This document shows, piece by piece, positions 1 through 5,358 of a DNA stretch of 6,551 nt. Location of the stretch: positions 1 to 6,551 of the forward strand of contig CALCJG010000142.1 of the NCBI GenBank assembly GCA_937967705.1, written 5' to 3'. The position numbers and the translations under genes are program-made. The notes below the pieces were generated by a model that worked only from the letters and a program-made list of their open reading frames with translations, was not told the DNA's origin and did no database searches. How positions within the stretch are numbered: the first letter of the stretch is position 1; the number at the start of each line of letters is the position of its first letter. The stretch is from an uncultured Spirochaetia bacterium. Its GTDB lineage: Bacteria > Spirochaetota > UBA4802 > JAGODF01.

Positions 1-1014
1 GCGCCAGTAGGGGATCTCGTCAAGCGTCAGGCCGCCGGCCAGCAGTGAGGATACGAAGGCGATGGGGAACCCGGTGGCCTTGGAGGCCAGCGCGGAGGAT
101 CGGGAGGTCCGGGGATTGATCTCTATCACCACCACCCGTCCGTCTTTGGGGTTGTGGGCAAACTGCACGTTGGTGCCGCCGATGACCTCGATGGCCTCGA
201 CGATGTCGTAGGAGTATTTCTGAAGCTTCTGCTGAAGCTCCGGCGCGATGGTGAGCATCGGTGCGGTGCAGTAGGAGTCGCCGGTGTGTATGCCCATGGC
301 GTCCACGTTCTCGATAAAGCAGACAGTGATCTTCTGCCCCAGGGCGTCGCGCACAACCTCCAGTTCCAGCTCCTCCCATCCCAGCACGGACTCCTCCACC
401 AGCACCTGATGCACCAGGCTGGCCGCAAGACCCCGGGCGGTGATGGTCCGCAGCTCCTCCAGGTTATAGACCAGGCCGCCGCCGGTGCCCCCCATGGTGT
501 AGGCGGGGCGTATCACCACGGGATACCCCAGTTCCTCGGCCACCTTCTCGGCGTCCGGCACGGTGTTGACCGCTTTGCTCCGGGGCATCTCGATGCCGAG
601 GCGCTCCATGGTGTTCTTGAACTCCGTCCGGTCCTCCCCGCGCTCGATGGCATCCACCGAGACGCCTATCACCCTTACGCCGTAGCGCTCCAGTACGCCC
701 GAGCGGGCCAGTTCCGACGAGAGATTGAGCCCCGTCTGCCCGCCCAGGTTGGGGAGCAGCGCATCGGGGCGCTCCTTTTCTATGATCTTCTCCAGGGTTT
801 TGGCGTTGAGGGGTTCGATGTAGGTCACGTCGGCGATCCCGGGGTCCGTCATGATGGTGGCGGGATTGGAGTTGACCAGGACGATCTCGTATCCCAGGGA
901 ACGGAGGGCCTTGCAGGCCTGGGTGCCGGAATAGTCGAACTCGCAGGCCTGGCCGATGATGATGGGGCCGGAACCGATGATCATAACCTTCTTTATATCC
1001 TCTCGTCGGGGCAT
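1..1014 (-). CDS. carB: Carbamoyl-phosphate synthase large subunit, N-terminal 338 residues (partial at left edge)
   Basis: CarB makes carbamoyl phosphate from bicarbonate, ammonia (delivered by CarA from glutamine) and two ATP, for pyrimidine and arginine synthesis in the cytoplasm. The visible part covers the pre-ATP-grasp domain and the first (carboxyphosphate) ATP-grasp domain. It opens MPRREDIKKVMIIGSGPI, then GQACEFDYSG and NSNPATIMTDP. Residues aligning with E. coli ATP-site residues are present: R129, R169 (in IRPAYTMGGTGGG), E215, then Q284, E298 and N300 (in VIEINPRTSRSSALASKATG). The last visible residues are TLDEIPYWR, and the frame stays open to base 1, so about two thirds of a usual ~1,070-residue CarB lies outside. 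The ATG at 1014 is preceded by AGGAG (1023-1027) with 8-base spacing. carA is not immediately upstream, because a divergent gene sits there. The family call is secure. Confidence 0.96.
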   Translation of the reverse strand, partial: MPRREDIKKVMIIGSGPIIIGQACEFDYSGTQACKALRSLGYEIVLVNSNPATIMTDPGIADVTYIEPLNAKTLEKIIEKERPDALLPNLGGQTGLNLSSELARSGVLERYGVRVIGVSVDAIERGEDRTEFKNTMERLGIEMPRSKAVNTVPDAEKVAEELGYPVVIRPAYTMGGTGGGLVYNLEELRTITARGLAASLVHQVLVEESVLGWEELELEVVRDALGQKITVCFIENVDAMGIHTGDSYCTAPMLTIAPELQQKLQKYSYDIVEAIEVIGGTNVQFAHNPKDGRVVVIEINPRTSRSSALASKATGFPIAFVSSLLAGGLTLDEIPYWR

Positions 1015-1303
1015 GGGGGGATCTCCTTTTCACTTGTGATTTGTCTCAGGATTTTCCCGGAAGGGGATTTAGTCAAGCTAAAAGAAAGGATTAGTGCTGA
1101 TAAATGATCAGGGGAGTCTATTCTAATGAAGCTCCGAAGGCCCCTGATTTCGGCGGGGGGGCAGTCTATGAATCGGGGGCGGATTCAAAGGACGGCTTCG
1201 GTTGTGCTCTATTATCCGGAGGCAGGTTTTATTTCTTGCATTTTTACCCGGCAACCGCAACATCGGATGGTATAATAAAGATAATTATTCCAAGGAGAAA
1301 GAA
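1015..1303. other. Divergent intergenic region between carB and the ABM-thioesterase unit
   Basis: These 289 bases separate two divergently transcribed units. The carB side (about 1015-1110) is more AT-rich than the surrounding genes and contains, on the minus strand, TTGACT at 1076-1071, a good -35 hexamer. The sequence 17 bases downstream (AATCCT) is a poor -10, so I do not call a carB promoter. The right side holds a good extended -10 for the plus-strand unit. An open frame of 67 codons (1104-1307) crosses the region but has no recognisable family or ribosome binding site, and it runs through the promoter. I see no riboswitch or attenuator for carB. Confidence 0.6.
1268..1276 (+). promoter_or_regulatory. 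Extended -10 promoter for the ABM-thioesterase unit
   Basis: TGGTATAAT is a perfect match to the extended -10 element (TGnTATAAT). No -35 hexamer lies at 16-18 bases upstream; TTGCAT at 1236-1241 is 29 bases away, too far to pair with it. Extended -10 promoters can work without a good -35. Transcription would begin near 1283, giving a leader of about 20 bases that holds the AAGGAG of the next gene. Confidence 0.6.
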
Positions 1304-1591
1304 ATGATAACGCTGATAGCCACGCTGAAGGTAAAGGAAGGAAAGATGGATGAGGCCCAGGAGGCGCTGAAGGAGATCGTCCCTAAAATCAAAGCCGCCG
1401 AGCCGGGATGCCTGGCCTATGTGCCCCACCGGGTGAAGGGGGACGACAACGCCCTTCTCTTTTACGAAAAATACCAGGACAAGGAGGCCCTGAAGCTCCA
1501 TTCCGCCAACATCATGACCTCCCTGGAGAAGCTTCTTCCCCTGCTGGAGCCGGGGATGGACATCAAGACCTGTTTCGAGATACTGCCGTAA
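1304..1591 (+). CDS. ABM-domain protein, putative quinol monooxygenase (YgiN-like)
   Basis: This 95-residue cytoplasmic protein resembles the antibiotic biosynthesis monooxygenase (ABM) family, small dimeric ferredoxin-like folds that include the quinol monooxygenase YgiN and many members of unknown substrate. The pattern seen is an opening beta strand (MITLIATLKVKEGK), a helix rich in acidic and basic residues (about 15-31), PGCLAYV (34-40), then LLFYEKYQDKEALKLHSAN (51-69) with the family's usual histidine at 66. Length is typical. The ATG at 1304 is chosen because AAGGAG (1292-1297) sits 6 bases before it; an in-frame ATG at 1202 lies upstream of the promoter and has no ribosome binding site. 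The gene is followed after 29 bases by a thioesterase and is probably cotranscribed with it. The fold is fairly sure. The reaction is unknown, and it could be a non-enzymatic dimeric alpha-beta barrel protein. Confidence 0.85.
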   Translation: MITLIATLKVKEGKMDEAQEALKEIVPKIKAAEPGCLAYVPHRVKGDDNALLFYEKYQDKEALKLHSANIMTSLEKLLPLLEPGMDIKTCFEILP

Positions 1592-1605
1592 GCACAGAAC
1601 CGGCT

Positions 1606-1614
1606 TAAGGAGGT
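1606..1614 (+). promoter_or_regulatory. Strong ribosome binding site of the thioesterase gene
   Basis: TAAGGAGGT is a full-length Shine-Dalgarno sequence 6 bases before the ATG at 1621. It fixes that start and suggests the second gene of the unit is translated efficiently on its own. Confidence 0.85.
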
Positions 1615-1620
1615 AAACTT

Positions 1621-2412
1621 ATGCATCCCCTGGATCGGGACCTGTCCCTGGAAACCGTGGAACCGCTGCACTTCCGGGCCGCCGTGACGGACGAATGGTC
1701 CATCAACGGCAACCCCAACGGCGGCTACCTGATGGCCCTCTTAACCGCCGCCCTCCTGAAGGTGAGCGGTAAATGCTCCACCCCGGTGATCACCGCCAAC
1801 TACGTGTCCCGATGCGTCCCCGGCGCGGCGGACATCCTGGTGGAGGAGATATCCTCCTCCGGGCAGTTCAGCCGCTACAGCGCGCGCCTCCTCCAGGAGG
1901 GGAGGGAAAAGATCCGTCTCCTGGGAACCTTTGCCGCGGCGCCACTGGAATGCCCCGTGGAGCGCTATGAATCAACCGCTCCGCCGGCGGCGCCTCCGGA
2001 CGCCTGCATTTCCCTCCCCGCGCTTCCCCGGTATACCCTCTATGACCGGCTGGACCTGAGGCTCGATCCTGTCTGCGCGGGGTGGCTTCAGGGCAGGCTG
2101 TCGGATGTCTCCGAGCAGAGGGGATGGGTCTCCTTCCGGGAGGAGCGGTCCCATGATCTGCTCTCCCTGCTCCTCATGGCGGATGCCTTCCCCCCGCCGG
2201 TGCTGGCCAGCCAGGGGCTCACAGCCTGGGTGCCCACCCTGGAGCTGTCGGTCAACATAAGGAATTATCCCCAAGGCAACTGGATCATGGGTCTCTTTCG
2301 AACGAGATTCATCACCTGCGGACTGCTGGAATCGGACGGTGAGTTGTGGGACGGTGAGGGCAATCTCCTCGGGATATCGAGGCAGATTGCCCAGTACCGT
2401 AAAAGCGGCTGA
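1621..2412 (+). CDS. TesB-like double-hotdog acyl-CoA thioesterase
   Basis: The 263-residue product looks like a fused double-hotdog thioesterase of the acyl-CoA thioesterase II / 4HBT_3 type, which hydrolyses acyl-CoA to free acid and CoA in the cytoplasm. The N-terminal hotdog has W26, then NGNPNGGYLMALL (29-41) and a long helix, with strands through about residue 105. A Pro/Ala-rich linker (about 119-136) leads to the second hotdog. There MADAF, WVPTLELSVNIR and GISRQIA place D188, T206 and Q255 where E. coli TesB has its catalytic D204, T228 and Q278, so the protein looks active. It lies 29 bases after the ABM gene and probably shares its transcript. The acyl substrate cannot be read from sequence. 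The fold call is firm; the TesB-type triad is aligned by eye from memory of the E. coli enzyme. Confidence 0.85.
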   Translation: MHPLDRDLSLETVEPLHFRAAVTDEWSINGNPNGGYLMALLTAALLKVSGKCSTPVITANYVSRCVPGAADILVEEISSSGQFSRYSARLLQEGREKIRLLGTFAAAPLECPVERYESTAPPAAPPDACISLPALPRYTLYDRLDLRLDPVCAGWLQGRLSDVSEQRGWVSFREERSHDLLSLLLMADAFPPPVLASQGLTAWVPTLELSVNIRNYPQGNWIMGLFRTRFITCGLLESDGELWDGEGNLLGISRQIAQYRKSG

Positions 2413-2425
2413 AGGTCTCTGTTTC

Positions 2426-2812
2426 TTACTTCTTCACGCTGGCTTTGAGGGCCGCGTCTTTGTAGGCTTTGCTGAAGGTGAACTTGGGCACCTTGGTGGC
2501 CTTTTTCGCGGCTATCTTGATCTCTTCGCCGGTGATGGGGTTTCTGCCCATTCTCGCCTTGGTGGCGGGCTTGACCTTGATGTGCAGCTTGCCGAACTTG
2601 CCTACGGGAACGCGCTCTCCCTTGATGACGCCGGCGTGGATCACATCAAAAACGTCTTCAATGATTTCCTTGGCCCTCGCCTTGGGAATATCGTGCTTTT
2701 CAGAGATATATTGAAGGATGCTCTGAGCCGTATACTTGTCGGGGTATTTTACCTTCCCCTTTACAGCGGCCTTCTCGGCGCCCTTTTTCCCGTTGTTGCT
2801 TGCTTTTGCCAT
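2426..2812 (-). CDS. HU-family nucleoid DNA-binding protein with Lys/Ala-rich N-terminal extension
   Basis: This is a 128-residue HU/IHF-type histone-like protein, a dimer that binds and bends DNA in the nucleoid. The core begins near residue 27 (YTAQSILQYISEKHDIPKAR) with the dimerisation helices, followed by VPVGKFGKLHIK and the DNA-binding arm. The arm signature GRNPITGEEIKI (89-100) includes P92, the proline that intercalates into DNA, and the end of the chain (FTFSKAYKDAAL) is typical. Usual HU is about 90 residues; here about 25 extra residues at the N-terminus are rich in Lys, Ala, Gly and Asn, with a further short Lys-containing tail. The ATG at 2812 is supported by AGGGAG (2818-2823) 5 bases upstream. 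The gene ends 13 bases from the convergent thioesterase gene, and no terminator hairpin fits in the gap. Confidence 0.93.
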   Translation of the reverse strand: MAKASNNGKKGAEKAAVKGKVKYPDKYTAQSILQYISEKHDIPKARAKEIIEDVFDVIHAGVIKGERVPVGKFGKLHIKVKPATKARMGRNPITGEEIKIAAKKATKVPKFTFSKAYKDAALKASVKK

Positions 2813-3098
2813 GTCTTCTCCCTTTTTCCTTATAAAAAATTATCAGACCAGTTGCATTCCGGGGCCGGAGTGTCCATCCCCCTGTCAAGGTGCGGGATGA
2901 ACTGTACATCGTCCCCCTCTGCGGCAGGTCCAGGTTTTGCTGTTACGCCGGGGCCGCCCCCTGAATGTACTTAAAAAACGGAGTCCCCGGAAGGTCAAGC
3001 ATTTTAATCGGAAAGTACTGGCCATCGGACAGCGCCACAGTCCGGTGCGGGCTTATACCCCCAAAGGCTTTTCCCGGTGATGTCCGGAGCCGAACCCC
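2813..3098. other. Intergenic region upstream of the HU gene
   Basis: These 286 bases lie between the end of the exported-protein gene and the HU start, both minus strand, and should contain the HU promoter. The best minus-strand pair I find is TTGACC (2998-2993) with TTTAAG (2975-2970) at 17-base spacing, which is mediocre. A perfect TTGACA (2888-2883) has no matching -10. The 40 bases next to HU are AT-rich (GATAAT, TATAAG) on an otherwise GC-rich background. GGGGCCGCCCC (2950-2960) is a short hairpin with no T-run. One copy of a 12-base direct repeat starts at 2923. No convincing coding sequence is present. Confidence 0.5.
2923..2934. repeat. Direct repeat copy 1 (GGCAGGTCCAGG)
   Basis: This is a perfect 12-base match to 3106-3117. 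CCCCTC lies 3 bases before this copy and 5 bases before the other, so the similar segment extends to about 21-23 bases. This copy lies in the spacer upstream of HU. Confidence 0.6.
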
Positions 3099-4388
3099 TC
3101 AGAGGGGCAGGTCCAGGCTCTTGATATACTCCCGCTCCTCGGCGGACAGCCGGGGCTTGCGGTTGTAGTTGCGAAGGTGCATGTTCTTGCGCACCCTGCC
3201 GGCCTCCATGTTGTCATAGGCCCTGTTCGGCCGGTTGCGGGCGTCGTAGTCCCAGAAGGAGAACTGATCGGATATCTCCTCCTTCTCGGCGGTCAGATAG
3301 GCCCCCAGGGCCACCGCACGCTTGAAGGGCAGCTGCTTTACCATGACGCTGTAGTAGCTCCCTCTCCGATGTCCCCTGCGGAAACGCACCTTCCGGACGA
3401 TGAACTTCTCGTCCGGGGCCAGGAGCCCCTTCTCGCGGCCTGCTTCGGTCAGGGCCTCGGCGTCCTCCAGGGCCTGGGCGCGGTCCGAGAGCTTGTAGAT
3501 CTTCATCTGCAGATAGGAGCGGCGGACCTTGGTAAACCCCACGGATGAGAGCTTGCGTGCCTTCTTGGTGTTCTTGGCTATGACCGCATCAGTAGGCAGC
3601 TCTGAGAGGATCTTGGTAAAGGTGAGCTGGTTCTCGTAATTGACCCGGAGGAAGCTGAGGGAATCGATCAGCTTGGTATAGCGCGACACCTCCTCCTGGC
3701 TCTTCTTCATGACCCGCAGGTTGTACTGTTCGGCGGCATACTTGTTGATCAGCGAATCGATCTTGTCGATCTCCTTTTTGACAACATCCTCCATGTCGCT
3801 GTTGCTGCGGCCCCGGGCGGGGAAGGCCAACTCGGAGTTGTTCTTCTCCACCAGCTTGCGTACCGCCTTTATGATGCTGTTGAATTCAATTTCATCGGGG
3901 GAGGATGTGGCCGTTTTCTTCTCGGGGATCTCAAGGTTTCGGGCATAGCCCTTGATCAGCTTGAGGGTCTTGCCCGTCAGGGGGCAGCCGTTGACGTGAC
4001 TGTAAGCCTGAAAGGCGTCGTTGCGGAAGTAGAGCTTGTCGTAGCAGCGCTGGACCAGATTTTCCTGCTCCTCGCTCAGCTTCATCTTGGAATATCCCTT
4101 GAGGGTCTTCATGTATTCCAGGTTCCGTTCCACCAGGCCCTCGATCCGTTCGCAGGTCTTTTCCTTGGCAAACTCCTTTTTATAAAGGGCTTTGATCTCC
4201 TTGTATTCGGTAAAATAGTCTTCGATGGAGAGTTTGGCGTCGGCCTTTTCCTTTTCCGCCCGGGCCTCACCGGGGAGTCCGGGAAGCGTCAGTAGCAGGG
4301 CCAGGGACAGGAGTATGGCCGAAAAGGCTATGCCTTTCCCGGGCGACTGGTTTTTATGCAGGGGTCTGTGCAGTTTTATCTTCATCAT
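3099..4388 (-). CDS. Sec-exported protein of unknown family, with basic C-terminal region
   Basis: I do not recognise the family. The 429-residue product starts with a Sec signal peptide: charged n-region to about 19, hydrophobic core 20-36, and a likely cleavage after EARA (44). The mature chain is charged and probably helical, with cysteines 79, 115 and 135. Residues 79-251 share ordered motifs with the neighbouring lipoprotein: a Cys followed by hydrophobic-acidic, EEQE, [YW]xKx[YF]F, IKAVRK, KY, EE with LRV. About 175 residues beyond that have no counterpart; they include the basic patch RFRRGHRRG (336-344) and an Arg/Asn/Tyr-rich tail. I prefer the ATG at 4388 because AGGA (4400-4397) sits 8 bases upstream. 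An ATG at 4430, 8 bases after the lipoprotein stop, has no ribosome binding site but would add 14 residues (443 in total). It is probably cotranscribed with the lipoprotein gene. A binding role for a polyanion or the cell wall is speculation. Confidence 0.75.
   Translation of the reverse strand: MMKIKLHRPLHKNQSPGKGIAFSAILLSLALLLTLPGLPGEARAEKEKADAKLSIEDYFTEYKEIKALYKKEFAKEKTCERIEGLVERNLEYMKTLKGYSKMKLSEEQENLVQRCYDKLYFRNDAFQAYSHVNGCPLTGKTLKLIKGYARNLEIPEKKTATSSPDEIEFNSIIKAVRKLVEKNNSELAFPARGRSNSDMEDVVKKEIDKIDSLINKYAAEQYNLRVMKKSQEEVSRYTKLIDSLSFLRVNYENQLTFTKILSELPTDAVIAKNTKKARKLSSVGFTKVRRSYLQMKIYKLSDRAQALEDAEALTEAGREKGLLAPDEKFIVRKVRFRRGHRRGSYYSVMVKQLPFKRAVALGAYLTAEKEEISDQFSFWDYDARNRPNRAYDNMEAGRVRKNMHLRNYNRKPRLSAEEREYIKSLDLPL
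3106..3117. repeat. Direct repeat copy 2 (GGCAGGTCCAGG)
   Basis: This is the second copy of the 12-base repeat at 2923-2934. It lies inside the last codons of the exported-protein gene (encoding the SLDLPL end on the minus strand), with CCCCTC just beyond at 3095-3100, overlapping the stop codon. Confidence 0.6.
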
Positions 4389-4438
4389 GGGTAGTATCCT
4401 GTCATGGTTTGGATTTTCGGGCATCATCATGCCCGGCT

Positions 4439-5152
4439 TTATATCTGGGACAATATGTCATCCACATGGTCGTTGCGGTGGAAGAAATAAACCCGGTATT
4501 CCAGAATTTCGATGGCCCGGCTGGTTTTGGCGATCGCCTCCTCGCATTTGGGAAGGTCCTTCTTTAAGCTGCTGCTCTTGGACTGTTCGTATTTTCCCTT
4601 GAGCTGCAGAAGCACGTGGCGGTTCAGCTTGAGATCGTAAATCAGGCGGCGGGCGTAGTAGACGTCATCGATCCTGAGAAAGGCCGAGGCCTTCTGCTCC
4701 AGGTTGAGCAGCTGCCGCCGCATGGTTTTGATGGTCTTGTCGGAGCTTTTCACCAGGGGCTTGTCGCTTTCCAGGGTCAGGGTGTAGCTCTGCCTCTTTT
4801 CTCCCGGCAGGAACTGCGTCATCAGGATATCGTAGGTCTTGCTGGCGGTCTGGAAGAAGTATTTGCCCCAGGTCCGCTCGTATTCGTCCCGTTCCTCGGC
4901 GCCAAAATGCTTAACCGTCTGGGAGAGGAACTTCTCGTACTTCTCCTTCAGGGTTACAAGACCGGCCTTGTCGAGCTTGGGACACTTTTCATAATTTTCC
5001 ATCAGCTTGACATTATCCTCATGCTCCAGGCTTTTCTCGAAGGGGACTTCCTGCCCGTAGATGATGTATTTCCGGCTGCCGGCGGAACAGGCAGTGAGCA
5101 ACAGGAGGGCCAGGGTCAGGCCGCAGAATGTGTAATGAAATGAGTTGCGCAT
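4439..5152 (-). CDS. Lipoprotein of unknown family, homologous in part to the following exported protein
   Basis: The 237-residue product is a predicted lipoprotein. A hydrophobic stretch (11-19) ends in the lipobox LTAC with lipidated Cys22 followed by Ser, which in a diderm would favour the outer membrane. The mature part is charged and mostly helical, with two further cysteines, 57 and 203, that could form a disulfide. I recognise no family. From C57 to about residue 223 it carries, in order, motifs shared with the next gene: AEERDE, WGKYFF, IKTMRR, GKY, and CEEAIAKT with YRV. The ATG at 5152 is chosen over an in-frame ATG at 5275 because AGGA lies 8 bases before it and because the signal peptide starts there; the longer form would bury the signal behind 41 residues of unlikely sequence. 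The next gene begins 50 bases after the stop (or 8 at its upstream ATG). Confidence 0.82.
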   Translation of the reverse strand: MRNSFHYTFCGLTLALLLLTACSAGSRKYIIYGQEVPFEKSLEHEDNVKLMENYEKCPKLDKAGLVTLKEKYEKFLSQTVKHFGAEERDEYERTWGKYFFQTASKTYDILMTQFLPGEKRQSYTLTLESDKPLVKSSDKTIKTMRRQLLNLEQKASAFLRIDDVYYARRLIYDLKLNRHVLLQLKGKYEQSKSSSLKKDLPKCEEAIAKTSRAIEILEYRVYFFHRNDHVDDILSQI

Positions 5153-5358
5153 GGTGGATTTCCTTTTTTTAATGCGTTTTTCTGAGGATCTCTGTTCGAC
5201 CGGACCGGTTGCCCGTCGCGTCTGCCGGAAGCAGATCACGGGGATACCGTCCAGTCTGTCTGTAAACGACCACAAACCCTTTTTGCTGTCAAGAAATAAC
5301 CAGTTTCCCCGCTGATTTTTCCCTCTTTCCCGGCGGAATGCGGCTTCTCCAGGGTCTG
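5153..5358. other. Spacer between the CmpB-HD gene and the lipoprotein gene
   Basis: These 206 bases hold the AAAGGA ribosome binding site of the lipoprotein gene and probably its promoter. On the minus strand a perfect -35 hexamer TTGACA lies at 5292-5287, but the sequence 17 bases on (TCGTTT) is a poor -10, so the promoter is only suspected. ACCGG-A-CCGGT (5199-5209) is a short inverted repeat between that hexamer and the gene and could be a protein-binding site. I see no hairpin with a T-run after the CmpB-HD stop, so readthrough from the upstream gene remains possible. Confidence 0.45.

Noticed and set aside
154..1107. Long plus-strand open frame opposite carB
   Set aside because: It is a GC-rich mirror of carB codons. 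The minus strand encodes a clear CarB with its ATP-site residues in place.
1104..1307. 67-codon open frame in the divergent spacer
   Set aside because: It has no ribosome binding site and no recognisable family, and it runs across the extended -10 promoter and leader of the next gene.
2883..2888. Perfect TTGACA on the minus strand, considered as the HU promoter
   Set aside because: The sequence 16-18 bases downstream is GC-only or nearly so, with nothing like a -10 element.
2973..2989. T-run on the minus strand after a GC-rich stretch, considered as a terminator
   Set aside because: Only a 3-base-pair stem can form before the T-run, too weak for an intrinsic terminator.
3095..3107. Palindrome CCCCT-CAG-AGGGG at the stop of the exported-protein gene, considered as a terminator
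   Set aside because: The stem is only 5 base pairs, it overlaps the stop codon, and no T-run follows on the minus strand.
2965..3168. Plus-strand open frame in the HU upstream region
   Set aside because: It has no ribosome binding site, overlaps the 3' end of the exported-protein gene on the other strand, and its translation resembles no family I know.
5153..5275. Longer N-terminus for the lipoprotein from the ATG at 5275
   Set aside because: It would place 41 charged residues ahead of a canonical signal peptide and lipobox; the internal ATG at 5152 has a good ribosome binding site.
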